Notes: a model not told the origin generated them from the letters alone. DNA of 64,000 nt from Streptomyces griseoruber (GCF_001514205.1 NZ_KQ948763.1:186001-250000); one strand, 5' to 3'. Shown: positions 10,365 to 19,112, numbered from the stretch's first letter. Program-made: numbers and translations.

Positions 10365-11861
10365 ATGACAACGCCGTCCACGTCCTCCCCGAGCCGCGAG
10401 GGTATGCGGTTCCCGGACCAGCTGATGTACTCGGGCTGGGAGACCCCCTCGCGCGTCGAGGCCGACCTGTTCGAGATCGAGGCCGACGGGGAGATCCCCC
10501 GCGACCTGCGCGGCCGCTACTACCAGATCGCTCCCGACCCCGCCTTTCCCAACCGCACCGGCAACGACATCCCCTTCAACGGCGACGGCATGCTGCGCAT
10601 GTTCACCTTCGCCGACGGCCACGTCGACTACCGCAGCCGCTACGTGCAGACCGAGAAGCTGAAGCTGGAACGCGCCGCCCGCCGCTCGCTGTTCGGCGCC
10701 TACCGCAACCCCTACACCGACCACTACACCGTGGCCGGCTCCAGCCGCGGGGCGGCGAACACCAACGTCGTCTTCCATGCCGGGAAGCTCCTGGTCCTGA
10801 AGGAGGACGCCCGCGCCGTGCGGGTCGACACCGACTCCCTGGAGACCTACGGGGAATGGGACTTCGACGGGGCGGTCACCAGCCCGACCTTCACCGCCCA
10901 TCCCCGCGTCGACCCCGCGACCGGTGAGATGTTCGCCTTCGGGTATGAGGCGAAGGGCCTGGCCAGCCGGGACATCGCGTACTACGTCCTCGACGCCCAC
11001 GGCAGGGTCCTGCACGAGGTGTGGTTCCAGGCCCCGTACACCAGCCTGATCCACGACTTCGTGGTCACCCAGGACTACGTGGTCTTCCCGGTCCAGCCCA
11101 CCACCACCGACCTCGACCGGCTCAAGGCGGGCGGACCGCACTGGCTGTGGGACCCGGCCAAGGAGACCTGCCTCGGCGTGATGCCCCGCTACGGCACCGC
11201 TGACCAGATCCGCTGGTACCGCGGCCCGGCCCGGTTCGCCTACCACTACTTCAACGCCTACAACGAAGGCACCACGATCCATGTCGACGGCTGTGTCGCA
11301 GAGGCTCAGCCGGCCCCGTTCCTGTACCCCGACACGCTCGGCAAACCCCAGGACATCACCAAGTCCGTGCCGAGGATCACCCGCTGGACGCTCGACTACG
11401 CGGCCGGCGACGGCAAGGGCTTCGAAGAACGCGTACTGCAGCCGGAACTCGCCGAATTCCCCCTCATCGACGACCGGGTCGAGACCGGCCGGCACCGCGT
11501 CGGGTTCACCGCCGCCCGCGTTCTCGGCACCGAGCACGACGGCGGCGACCCCATCCTGCGGGGGCTGAACTCGATTCTCCGTTACGACTTCGACAAGCAG
11601 CAGGCCACCGGACAGTACGTCCTGCCCGCCCACTTCACCTTCCAGGAGCCGGTGTTCGTGCCCCGCGGCGACGACGCCCCGGAGGGCGACGGCTATCTCC
11701 TGGCCCTGGCCAACAACTGGACCACGATGCTGAACGACCTGCTCATCCTCGACACCGCCGATCTGGCCGCCGGTCCTCTCGCCACCCTCCACCTCCCCCT
11801 CCGCCTGCGCAGCGGCATCCACGGGACCTGGGTCCCCGAGCACCTCGTCCAGGCCGGCTGA
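10365..11861 (+). CDS. Carotenoid-cleavage-type dioxygenase (lignostilbene/isoeugenol type)
   Basis: A protein of 498 residues in the RPE65/carotenoid oxygenase family, a seven-bladed propeller with non-haem iron held by four His. Candidate ligands are in FTAHPRVDP, SLIHDFVVT, FAYHYFNAY and the C-terminal GIHGTWVP. The entry segment GRYYQIAPDPAFPN and GDGMLRMF are typical. Members cleave a side-chain double bond in phenylpropanoids, giving vanillin-type aldehydes. The aldehyde dehydrogenase 19 nt downstream supports that role. AGGG sits in front of ATG 10365. A substrate such as isoeugenol, lignostilbene or a 4-vinylphenol cannot be chosen from sequence. Confidence 0.88.
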   Translation: MTTPSTSSPSREGMRFPDQLMYSGWETPSRVEADLFEIEADGEIPRDLRGRYYQIAPDPAFPNRTGNDIPFNGDGMLRMFTFADGHVDYRSRYVQTEKLKLERAARRSLFGAYRNPYTDHYTVAGSSRGAANTNVVFHAGKLLVLKEDARAVRVDTDSLETYGEWDFDGAVTSPTFTAHPRVDPATGEMFAFGYEAKGLASRDIAYYVLDAHGRVLHEVWFQAPYTSLIHDFVVTQDYVVFPVQPTTTDLDRLKAGGPHWLWDPAKETCLGVMPRYGTADQIRWYRGPARFAYHYFNAYNEGTTIHVDGCVAEAQPAPFLYPDTLGKPQDITKSVPRITRWTLDYAAGDGKGFEERVLQPELAEFPLIDDRVETGRHRVGFTAARVLGTEHDGGDPILRGLNSILRYDFDKQQATGQYVLPAHFTFQEPVFVPRGDDAPEGDGYLLALANNWTTMLNDLLILDTADLAAGPLATLHLPLRLRSGIHGTWVPEHLVQAG

Positions 11862-11880
11862 CATCCAGGAAGGCACCACC

Positions 11881-13341
11881 ATGAGCTGGTTGAACGAACC
11901 CGTCTGGCAGTCCCGGATCCACATCGGCGGCTGGACATCCGGCACCGGCGGCGACTACGCCGTCACCGAACCCGCCACCGGCAAGGAACTCACCCGCCTC
12001 GGACAGGCCACCCCCGCCGATGTGGCCGCCGCGACCACCCGGGCGACCAAGGCGCAGAAGGAATGGGCGGCCCTGCCCTACGACCAGCGCGCAGCCGTCC
12101 TGCGCAGGGCCGGAGACCTGTGGCAGGAACGCGCGGCGGAGATCCAGGACTGGATCATCCGCGAATCCGGCTCCATCCGGGCCAAGGCCGCCCTGGAGAC
12201 CGCCACCGCGGCCCAGGAGTGCTACGAGGCCGCGGCCCTGGCCTCACACCCGCCCGGCGAGGTGCTGCGCAGCTCCCAGCCGCGCGTCAGCCTGACCCGC
12301 CGTGTCCCGGCCGGGATCGTGGGCGTGATCTCTCCCTTCAACTTCCCCCTCATCCTCTCGATCCGGTCGGTCGCCCCGGCGCTGGCCCTGGGCAACGCCG
12401 TCGTCCTCAAGCCGGACCCGAGGACAGCCGTGTGCGGGGGAGTGACACTGGCCCGCGTCTTCGAAGAGGCCGGGCTGCCCGAAGGGGTGCTGTCCGTGCT
12501 GCCGGGCGGCGCCGACGTCGGCGAGGCACTGGTGACGGACCCGCTGGTACGGGTGATCTCCTTCACGGGTTCCACCCGCGCCGGGCGCGTCGTCGGCCGG
12601 CTCGCCGGCGAGCACCTCAAGCGCGCCCACCTGGAGCTCGGCGGCAACTCGGCGCTCATCGTCACCGCCGACGTCGACCTGGACAGGGCCGTCTCCGCCG
12701 GGGCCTTCGGATCCTTCATGCACCAGGGCCAGATCTGTATGACCACCGGCCGTCACCTCGTCGACGCGGCCATCGCCGCCGACTACACCGCGGCCCTCGC
12801 CGAGCACGCCGCCCGTCTGCCCGTCGGCGACCCCGCCGGCGCCGAGGTCGCCCTCGGCCCGGTCATCGACGCCCGGCAGCGGGACGGCATCCATCGCATG
12901 GTCACCGAGTCCGTCAGCGCCGGTGCGCGGCTGGCCGCGGGCGGCACGTACGAGGAACTGTTCTACCGCCCCACCGTCCTCGCCGACACACCGCCGACCG
13001 CACCCGCCTACGCCGAGGAGGTCTTCGGCCCGGTCGCCCCCGTCACCGCGTACGAGGACTTCGACCAAGCCGTAGCCCTCGCGAGCGCCACCCCTTACGG
13101 ACTCAAGCTCGGCATCCTCACCGGCGACGGGCTGAGGGCCCTGGAACTCGCCGAGAAACTCCCGGTCGGCGCCGTCCACATCAACGATCAGACCGTCTCC
13201 GACGAAGCCGTAGCACCCTTCGGCGGCCTGGGCGCCTCCGGAACCGGAGCCCGCTTCGGCGGCATCCAGGGCAACCTGGAGGCGTTCACCGAAGTCCAGT
13301 GGGTCACCGCCCAGAGCGAGATCCCTGCCTACCCCTTCTGA
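11881..13341 (+). CDS. vdh: Vanillin/benzaldehyde-type NAD(P) aldehyde dehydrogenase
   Basis: A protein of 486 residues in the ALDH superfamily, benzaldehyde/vanillin dehydrogenase branch, oxidising an aromatic aldehyde to the acid. Catalytic residues are present: Asn154 in SPFNFP, Glu252 in LELGGNS and Cys286 in GQICMTT. The cofactor loop SFTGSTRAG is also present. AGGAAGG lies just before ATG 11881, 19 nt after the dioxygenase, so the two form an operon. Together they would take a phenylpropanoid to vanillate or a related acid. A vanillate decarboxylase pair occurs about 6 kb further on. A 39-nt copy of this gene's 3' part lies inverted at 13686-13724. Confidence 0.88.
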   Translation: MSWLNEPVWQSRIHIGGWTSGTGGDYAVTEPATGKELTRLGQATPADVAAATTRATKAQKEWAALPYDQRAAVLRRAGDLWQERAAEIQDWIIRESGSIRAKAALETATAAQECYEAAALASHPPGEVLRSSQPRVSLTRRVPAGIVGVISPFNFPLILSIRSVAPALALGNAVVLKPDPRTAVCGGVTLARVFEEAGLPEGVLSVLPGGADVGEALVTDPLVRVISFTGSTRAGRVVGRLAGEHLKRAHLELGGNSALIVTADVDLDRAVSAGAFGSFMHQGQICMTTGRHLVDAAIAADYTAALAEHAARLPVGDPAGAEVALGPVIDARQRDGIHRMVTESVSAGARLAAGGTYEELFYRPTVLADTPPTAPAYAEEVFGPVAPVTAYEDFDQAVALASATPYGLKLGILTGDGLRALELAEKLPVGAVHINDQTVSDEAVAPFGGLGASGTGARFGGIQGNLEAFTEVQWVTAQSEIPAYPF

Positions 13342-13685
13342 TCCCCGCCTGGCGTGCTGCCTCCGGACAGGCGTTCCACTGCCACACGGTAGTGGCGGTC
13401 GGGCACTGGGTTCACCGTGGCATTGCAGACCCGCCATCTTGAAGGAGCTGGTCACGGGGCTGGCGTGAGTCGTTGATCGTGTGCTCGTGCGGGTCGCGGC
13501 AGTTGTCAAAGTTCAAGATCGTCTGCCAACTCGGTTGTCACTGAGCAACGTCCTTCTGATGAAGACAACGGTCATGTCCACGATCCGGCGCGCTCCGACT
13601 ACGTCCTGACCAAGCGGTCGCGACCGGGCCCGGCATTGAGCAGTTGACAGCAGGCCGGTGCTGAAGCGGGCCGTCGTCATGGCCG

Positions 13686-13724
13686 ACAGGCCGCCGAAGG
13701 GGGCCACGGTCTCGTCGGAGACGG
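13686..13724 (-). pseudogene. Short inverted remnant of a vdh-like 3' end
   Basis: On the minus strand this segment encodes TVSDETVAPFGGL and matches 13192-13230 of the vdh gene at 35 of 39 bases, in opposite orientation. Flanking sequence is unrelated. It implies that a second aldehyde dehydrogenase gene once lay here. Confidence 0.6.
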
Positions 13725-13764
13725 TGGTCCTCGACCGGGATGTGGTTTTCCGCCGTGCTGGGCT

Positions 13765-13925
13765 TCGGGGCGGTCGGGGAGCACGCGCCCAGGCAGGGAG
13801 CGCGACAGAACGGGGCCGACGATGAGCTCACCGATCAGAGCAGGGTCCACGTCCGGGCGGATCTCGCCACGACGCTGGGCCGCGGCGGAATCCTGGAGCA
13901 GTTCTTGAGGGAACCCGTGCGCCGG
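13765..13925 (-). pseudogene. C-terminal remnant of a TetR-type regulator
   Basis: The minus strand reads RGEIRPDVDPALIGELIVGP and VLSRSL, the C-terminal dimerisation helices common in TetR proteins. The DNA-binding part is absent. From 13342 to 14074 I see only this and the vdh scrap, and no complete gene. Confidence 0.55.
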
Positions 13926-14074
13926 TGAGGGACTGGTGGCCGTCCAGATGCCGGACGGGAGCGTGAACAGCGGCCTTGTCGATGCCACGCCGTTCGGAGT
14001 GCTCGCTGCCGTGCTGTGAGGAGGGAGGACGCCGTCTGCCGTCCTCCCTGCCATGGACAGTCCGGTGTTGGCTG

Positions 14075-14935
14075 TCAGTTGCCGAACAGCTGCAGGGCGC
14101 TGAGCCAGATTGCCCACGGGTTCACACGCTCGGGGTAGCGCTGCTTCATCGCGTTGAAGAATTCCGCGGGGTTCGTGGACTGCTCCAGGACGACGGCGCC
14201 GGCGTCGAGATAGCGCCGCGTTTCGTCGATGTCCGATGCGGGATTTCCGCGTTGGGTGTCCTTGTGACCGGCGACCACGAACCGTGGCTGCAGGGCGGCG
14301 ACCTTGTCGAGGGCCTGGTGCCACGCGTCCAGGCCGCCGTCTCGGCCTTCTCCGAGGTACTGGTGGAAGTTGTTGTAGACGACATCACCGGCTATGACCA
14401 GGTCCAGTGAGGGCACGTGCAGCACGCTGGTGTCGTCGGTGTCGGAGTGGCCGACCTCGTGCGCGACGAGCTCGTGCCCGTCGAGGAGCAGCCCGCCGGC
14501 GGGGAACACGGAACCCTGGACGGTCAACGGAGGCTCCGGAAGGGCGTCGCCGAAGATGTCCCTGTACACGCCGGCCAGCACTCCGCCAGGTGTCTGGCGG
14601 GCGATGCCCGTGAGCACCGCGTCGCTCGCGACAACCGTGACGTCGGGGAACCGGCGGAGCAGGTAATTCGTGGTCGCGAAGTGGTCGAAGTGCGCGTGGG
14701 TCACATAGATGTAGCGCAGAGCCACATCGTGGCTCTCCACCCATTTGATGAGCCTGTCGGCCTGCCCGCGTGTGACCGGCGGGTCGGTCAGCAGCGCCTC
14801 GGTCTTCCCGTAGATGAGCGTGTGGGACATCGATGACCACAGCGACGGCCCGTCGTCCGGCCGTGGCGGAGCCGCGACCGTGACCGGCTCCATGTCCGAG
14901 ACGAAGACCTCATAGTGAAGATCGGTGCTGCTCAT
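14075..14935 (-). CDS. MBL-fold metallohydrolase
   Basis: A protein of 286 residues with the metallo-beta-lactamase signature YVTHAHFDHFATTNYLL (about 80-96), later EVGHSDTDD, AGDVVYNNFH and VVAGHKDT. These give a full di-metal ligand set. No signal peptide is seen, so it is cytoplasmic. The C-terminal NPAEFFNAMKQRYPERVNPW is shared by a group of uncharacterised MBL hydrolases. ATG 14935 is preferred because it overlaps the stop of the small upstream gene in an ATGA, indicating translational coupling. The substrate is unknown; detoxification or lactone hydrolysis is possible. Confidence 0.85.
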   Translation of the reverse strand: MSSTDLHYEVFVSDMEPVTVAAPPRPDDGPSLWSSMSHTLIYGKTEALLTDPPVTRGQADRLIKWVESHDVALRYIYVTHAHFDHFATTNYLLRRFPDVTVVASDAVLTGIARQTPGGVLAGVYRDIFGDALPEPPLTVQGSVFPAGGLLLDGHELVAHEVGHSDTDDTSVLHVPSLDLVIAGDVVYNNFHQYLGEGRDGGLDAWHQALDKVAALQPRFVVAGHKDTQRGNPASDIDETRRYLDAGAVVLEQSTNPAEFFNAMKQRYPERVNPWAIWLSALQLFGN

Positions 14936-15126
14936 CGGATTTCCGCCCGTCCGCCGGCCGCCGCGAGGCTCTCCCGCCGCGGGAAACGCTTGCCGAAATG
15001 CTTGCCGTACTCGGTGCCGGCGAAGTGCATCGCGGCCCAGTCCTCGACCACACCGCTCGCTGCGGATGCGGGCGCATCGACCGTCCGCCGTAGGCCGGGG
15101 TTCTCTCTGTCCGGATAGGTGATCAC
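14932..15126 (-). CDS. Small conserved-looking protein coupled to the MBL hydrolase
   Basis: About 64 residues beginning ITYPDRENPGLRRTVD after GTG 15126, preceded by AAAGGA (15133-15138) at 6 nt. An upstream in-frame ATG at 15153 lies inside the operator and is less likely. It contains a hydrophobic/aromatic centre, VVEDWAAMHFAGTEYG, and no transmembrane segment or known motif. Its stop overlaps the MBL start as ATGA, so the pair is one transcript. I do not recognise its family. Confidence 0.6.
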   Translation of the reverse strand: MITYPDRENPGLRRTVDAPASAASGVVEDWAAMHFAGTEYGKHFGKRFPRRESLAAAGGRAEIR

Positions 15127-15147
15127 AATCGGTCCTTTCCAACGTCG

Positions 15148-15178
15148 TGACATAAGCGTATGGCTGACACTTATGTCA
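15148..15178. promoter_or_regulatory. Inverted-repeat operator between the MBL operon and the CGNR gene
   Basis: TGACATAAG and CTTATGTCA, perfect 9-bp arms, are separated by 13 nt. A third, nearly identical half site, CTTCTGTCA, overlaps the CGNR start codon (15246-15254). It probably controls both divergent units. Confidence 0.65.
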
Positions 15179-15253
15179 GCGCAAGGCTGGGATCACCCTG
15201 TCTCCGCAAAGACGGCGCCGGGGTGGCGCATGCAAAACGTGTACACTTCTGTC

Positions 15254-15880
15254 ATGGAGAAGCGTGGACAGGGTGACCCTGACATCGGTGCCGCGCCGGT
15301 GGGCAGCGACGGCAACGACCGGTTCGGCGTCGCGGTGGCGCCTGGTGAGCTGCGGATCGTTCAGGATCTGCTGAACACGGCTTCCATCGGGAGGGCCGGT
15401 GGCGATGTTCCGGACCTCCTGGACGCGCCGGATAGCGCGGCGCGGTGGCTGGGCGCCTACGGGATCACGGGCGACAGCCCGGGCGTGAGCGATCTCCGGA
15501 CGCTGCGTGACGCGATACGGCGGTCGTTGGTCGAGCGCGACCACGGACCGGATCGCGACGCCGGCGCCAGGCCGGCAGCCGTCGAATCAGTCGCCCGCGT
15601 TCGACTCGAAGCCGACGGGACCGTGAGATTCGTGCCGGGCTCGGTAGGTATTCCCGCGCTCGGCCAACGGGTACTCCTGGCGATCTACGACGCCCAGCTC
15701 GCTGGAACGTGGCGCCGCTTGAAGCTGTGCCGTAATCCGCTGTGCGCGGTGGCCTTCTGGGACAGCTCCCGCAACACCAGCGGTGTGTGGCACGACGTGC
15801 GCACCTGCGGCAACGTCGCCAACCTGCGGAAATCGCGTGCGCGGCGGGGGCGACCGGGCCAGAACCTCCCGACAAGTTGA
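15254..15880 (+). CDS. CGNR zinc-finger / ABATE-domain transcriptional regulator
   Basis: A protein of 208 residues. Residues about 20-150 match the ABATE region of stress-type regulators, with DLLNTASIGRAGGDVPDLL and WLGAYGI. The C-terminus carries the CGNR zinc finger: LKLCRNPLCAVAFWD, then VWHDVRTCGNVANLRKSR. ATG 15254 is chosen. The frame extends upstream through the operator, but those residues lack family character. No Shine-Dalgarno sequence is evident, so it may be translated from a leaderless or near-leaderless message. A half operator overlapping the start suggests autorepression together with control of the MBL operon. Confidence 0.82.
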   Translation: MEKRGQGDPDIGAAPVGSDGNDRFGVAVAPGELRIVQDLLNTASIGRAGGDVPDLLDAPDSAARWLGAYGITGDSPGVSDLRTLRDAIRRSLVERDHGPDRDAGARPAAVESVARVRLEADGTVRFVPGSVGIPALGQRVLLAIYDAQLAGTWRRLKLCRNPLCAVAFWDSSRNTSGVWHDVRTCGNVANLRKSRARRGRPGQNLPTS

Positions 15881-16059
15881 CCGGACCAAAGCGGGTGGGT
15901 GGGACAGGTTCCGGGCGGCGGGCGAGGGGATCGGGGTGCGTGGTCAGCCGGTTGTGCTCGGCGGGGGCCTCCGTACCGTGCCGCCGTCATCGCGGCGGTG
16001 ACGTCCAGCGGGGGACGTCGGTGGGGGAGAGGTCGGGGCGGGCGTGCGCGGTGGAGCCA

Positions 16060-16245
16060 CCGGCCCGAGGCATCGGCTGGTAGGACACCGGCGCCAACAG
16101 CACGTCGGCAGCGCCGGCGTTCCGCGCGTCCTCAGCCGCCTGGAACACCTGGCGGGAACGCAGCGCCCCGATACCGACGATGACGGGCACCCCGTCGGCG
16201 TGCTCGACTGCGATGCGGGCGACACGGGCGCTCGCAACGCGTACG
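16060..16245 (-). pseudogene. Internal fragment of a dihydrodipicolinate-synthase-family gene
   Basis: The minus strand encodes VARIAVEHADGVPVIVGIGA, then VFQAAEDARNAGAADVLLAP and VSYQP. These are the early beta/alpha units of DapA-type aldolases. The Schiff-base Lys part and the N-terminus are missing, and the frame then runs into unrelated residues. From 15881 to 16328 this is the only recognisable content besides the hairpin. Confidence 0.65.
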
Positions 16246-16270
16246 CAGCCCCGGTGCATGAGCCGCCGGA

Positions 16271-16303
16271 GCGGGTCCGCCGTTGCTGTCGTGGCGGACC
16301 CGC
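16271..16303. terminator. Terminator after the iron-type binding-protein gene
   Basis: GCGGGTCCGCC and GGCGGACCCGC form a perfect 11-bp stem with an 11-nt loop, 26 nt beyond the stop of the minus-strand gene. Confidence 0.75.
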
Positions 16304-16328
16304 TCGCGGGACTCGTATGTCGAGTGGG

Positions 16329-17462
16329 TCAGAAGGCGCCGGGGTAGCGGCCGAGGGTGCCCTGCGGGTCGCCGGGGTCCGCGCCCTTGACCTGGCCGAC
16401 GTAGAGCTCGACCTGGGATCGGAAGCGTTCGACGGCGTCGCGGTCCGCCATGAACCTCGCAAAAGCCTTCGGATTGGTGTTCTTGTACGACGCCAGCGGC
16501 TCGAGTCCGGCCGGGGGCGCGACGTCCTTGCGGACGGACCAGGTCCACGTTGCGATGGCGTGCTCCTGGGTGGACTCGGAGTTCAGCCAGCTCAGGAACA
16601 ACTTGGCGCCGGCCTTGTGCGGGGCGTTCTTGAAGATGGCGCCGCGCTGGACCCAGGAGTTGAAGCGCTCGGAGTCCGAGAAGACCTGGGTACCGTTCGG
16701 GCGGGCGTCGCCGCCGACGGCGATGGAGGCGAGGTAGTCGCCGCTCGCCACGCCGGCCGCGGAGCCGGGAACACCGCGTATCAGCTTGGGGTTCTGCTCG
16801 ACCAGCTTGGCCAGGTAGTCCCAGCCGTACTCGTCGATGATCTGCTTGTAGCCGAACAGTACGGCGTCGTCGTCGTTCGGGTAGGTCAGGATCAGCTTGT
16901 TCTTGTATGCGGGCTTGAGCAGGTCGGTGCCCTTGAAGTTACCAGGCTTCGCCGGGAGTTGCCTGGTGTTGACGATGTAGGAGAAGGCGCCGTAGAAGAC
17001 GCCGGTGTAATAGCCGTCCTTGTCCTTGGCGTTGGGGAAGACCTTGTCCCACCCGACCGGCTTGTACTTCAGCAGGTCGCCCTGCTTCTTCCAGCGGTCG
17101 AAGTCCTGGGTGGTCTGGAGGATGGCCGCGTCGGCGACGAGGTGGCCGGTGGCGAGCTGGTTGTCGATGCGGGCGTCGTGGTACTTGCTCAGGTCGGTGA
17201 CCAGGTTGAGCTTCATGTCCGGGAACCGCTGCTGGAACGTGGCGGCCAGCGCATCCCACTGGCCGGGCATGTCGCCGCCCATGTAGACGGTGACCTTGCC
17301 GCCCTCAGCCTTGGCCTGCCGGTAGAGGGCGTTCAGCTGGTCTTGTTCACTCGTGAACGGGTGCCGGTGGGCGGCGGTGTCGGCCATGGCGGTCGTGGAA
17401 ACGGTGGTGAGGGTCAGGGCGGTGGCGAGGGCCGCGCCGATCAGCTTGGTTTTTTGCTTCAT
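16329..17462 (-). CDS. Extracellular solute-binding protein, Fe3+/polyamine type
   Basis: A secreted protein of 377 residues. ATG 17462 gives a signal peptide: a lysine-rich start MKQKTKL, a hydrophobic core, and cleavage after AMA. The mature part resembles the FbpA/PotD class of ABC binding proteins: GGKVTVYMGGDMPGQWDALA, then YYTGVFYGAFSYIVN, YPNDDDAVLFGYKQ and AKLFLSWLNSE. No lipobox Cys is seen. No permease or ATPase gene is adjacent, so it is an orphan component or serves sensing. It is divergent from a MarR gene, with two perfect copies of one operator between them. Confidence 0.82.
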   Translation of the reverse strand: MKQKTKLIGAALATALTLTTVSTTAMADTAAHRHPFTSEQDQLNALYRQAKAEGGKVTVYMGGDMPGQWDALAATFQQRFPDMKLNLVTDLSKYHDARIDNQLATGHLVADAAILQTTQDFDRWKKQGDLLKYKPVGWDKVFPNAKDKDGYYTGVFYGAFSYIVNTRQLPAKPGNFKGTDLLKPAYKNKLILTYPNDDDAVLFGYKQIIDEYGWDYLAKLVEQNPKLIRGVPGSAAGVASGDYLASIAVGGDARPNGTQVFSDSERFNSWVQRGAIFKNAPHKAGAKLFLSWLNSESTQEHAIATWTWSVRKDVAPPAGLEPLASYKNTNPKAFARFMADRDAVERFRSQVELYVGQVKGADPGDPQGTLGRYPGAF

Positions 17463-17489
17463 GGCGATGTGGTGTCTCTCAAGAGGGAG

Positions 17490-17513
17490 CAACGTTTGAG
17501 ATTTCAAACGTTG
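17490..17513. promoter_or_regulatory. MarR operator 1
   Basis: CAACGTTTGA and TCAAACGTTG are perfect 10-bp arms separated by GATT. The core CGTTTGA-N4-TCAAACG is shared with operator 2. It lies 28 nt from the binding-protein start. Confidence 0.75.
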
Positions 17514-17536
17514 CGTTGCGACGCACGTTACGCCGG

Positions 17537-17558
17537 ATCGTTTGAACATTCAAACGAT
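17537..17558. promoter_or_regulatory. MarR operator 2
   Basis: ATCGTTTGAA and TTCAAACGAT are perfect arms separated by CA, with core CGTTTGA-N4-TCAAACG. It is 20 nt before the MarR start, so autorepression is likely. Confidence 0.75.
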
Positions 17559-17577
17559 GTCGGCCTGGAGTGTGACC

Positions 17578-18084
17578 ATGCCCACGACGCCCCGCTGGCT
17601 CGCCCCCGAGGAACGACGAGCCTGGCTCGCCTATATCGATTTCTCCACCCTGCTGTCCGACCATCTGAACCGCCAACTACGCAGGGAAGCGGGCGTGACG
17701 CATGCCGACTACACCCTGCTCGCCCACTTGTCCTCCGTCCCGGACCAGACCCTGACCATGTCCGAACTGGCCGAGCGGGTGAGGATCACTCGCAGCCGGC
17801 TCACCCACGCCGTGACCCGCCTCCAGCAATCCGGTTACGTGGACCGTCGCGACGACCACATCAACCGACGCAACCAGCTCGCCCTGCTCACCCCACAGGG
17901 GCGCGAGCTACTGGAGCGTGCGGCTCCCGGCCATGTCGAGGCCGTACGCCGCGCCGTCTTCGATGCGCTGACCCCGGAGCAGGTACGCCAGTTCGCGGAG
18001 ATCGGCGAGGTGATCAACACCGCACTGCAGGGTGCGGACGCCACCGAGGACGACCAGGAGCCGCCGCCCTGGCGCCGGCGGTAG
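17578..18084 (+). CDS. MarR-family transcriptional regulator
   Basis: A protein of 168 residues. The winged helix covers about 40-125: THADYTLLAHLSSVPDQTL, then SELAERVRITRSRLTHAVTR, then the basic wing RRDDHINRRNQLALLTPQG. ATG 17578 has TGGAG 7 nt upstream. It is divergent from the binding-protein gene; the two identical-core palindromes in the 115-bp gap are its probable targets. A GCGCCGGC/GCCGGCGC hairpin overlaps its stop codon (18072-18093) and may act as a terminator. Confidence 0.88.
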   Translation: MPTTPRWLAPEERRAWLAYIDFSTLLSDHLNRQLRREAGVTHADYTLLAHLSSVPDQTLTMSELAERVRITRSRLTHAVTRLQQSGYVDRRDDHINRRNQLALLTPQGRELLERAAPGHVEAVRRAVFDALTPEQVRQFAEIGEVINTALQGADATEDDQEPPPWRRR

Positions 18085-18429
18085 GGCCGGCGCGAACGCC
18101 GCCTCCTCGTGAGGTGATCCGCCGTCCCGTGAAAACGAAGCCGAGCGGCAGGGCGGGGTTTCGCAGCGTGCCCAGGGCGTCTGCCGATGGTGAGAGCCAG
18201 GGCCAAGGTCTCCGACGGGTTCGGCCGCACGATCCGACAGGTGATCACGGACATCCCGTCCGGAATGCAGGCCGAACCCGAACAAGGCCGCGCCGAACAG
18301 CACCACGGGCCGCACTGCCCATGGCGGGAGCCGCCGCAGGCTGGTGGCGGGGCTGTTCGTCCGGGTAGTCCAGTCAGGCGTCGACGGCCTCGAGGAGCAC
18401 GGACGACGACGACAACTGCCGTGCGCCCC

Positions 18430-18528
18430 CCCACGAGCGAAGGCGACGTTCGTACGGTCGTCCTGTTCGGGTGCGCCGAAGATCAGTCCGCCTCCGTGAA
18501 TCCAGCGCAGCGCCGGAGCCGCTGGCAT
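18430..18528 (-). pseudogene. 5' fragment of an alpha/beta hydrolase (esterase)
   Basis: The minus strand reads ALRWIHGGGLIFGAPEQDD, then RTNVAFAR, the oxyanion HGGG region of hormone-sensitive-lipase-type esterases. It is followed by frameshifted sequence with no nucleophile motif. Between 18085 and 18430 I see no other recognisable content. Confidence 0.6.
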
Positions 18529-18529
18529 C

Positions 18530-19112
18530 TCAGCTGTGCCGTTCGGTATCCATCAGCGCGAGGGCGTTGCGGATGCCCTGTTCGAGGAGGTCGTCGGCGA
18601 GTTGCCGGTCGGTCAGGGCGCGGGAGAGTTGCAGGGTGCCGGCCATGATGCCGAGGAGGCTGAGTGCCTTCAGGCGTGCCGAGGGCGGGTCGTGGGGTGC
18701 CAGGCGGGCGGCGAAGCCGTCGATGAGGACCAGTGCGCCGTCGGTGTAGGCCTGCCTGGTGGTATCCGTGGAGCGTGCGATCTCTTCGAGCAGGGCGGCG
18801 TTGGGGCAGCCGGCCTCGATGTCGTCACGCTGCTCGGTCGAGAAGTACCAGCGAATGATCTGCTCGAGGCCGGCGCGGCCGGGTGCCGCCTGCGCGATGA
18901 TGTTCTCGTGCTGGGCGCGCATCTGGTCGGCGACCGCGGTGGCGACCGTCCTTGGACATGAAGTAGGCGTAGAAGGCGCCGTTGGTCAGACCCACGTCCT
19001 TCATGAGGGTCGCGATGCCGGAGCCGTCAATGCCGTCCTGCTTGAGCCGGCGTCCCGCCGTCGTGATGATCCGCCGCCGTGTGTGGTGTTTGTGTTCTTT
19101 CGGGTACCGCAC
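18530..19112 (-). pseudogene. TetR-family regulator broken by a frameshift
   Basis: The 5' part encodes the DNA-binding domain: HHTRRRIITTAGRRLKQDG, then DVGLTNGAFYAYFMSKD. The 3' part, in another frame, encodes the ligand domain with VADQMRAQHENIIAQAAPG, IRWYFSTEQRDD and CPNAALLEEIARS. At about 18950 the expected SKDDLVATA reads as SKD then a shifted frame, as if five bases were lost. The rest is undamaged, so the mutation is recent or a sequencing error. A paralogue, also broken, lies at 27670-28100. Confidence 0.8.

Noticed and set aside
14936..15142. N-terminal extension of the MBL protein
   Set aside because: The extra residues are unlike the family, and the region is better read in another frame as the small coupled gene with its own ribosome site.
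16044..18368. 774-codon plus-strand frame over the binding-protein and MarR genes
   Set aside because: It crosses a convincing signal-peptide protein on the other strand and a promoter region with operators; its sequence has no family character.
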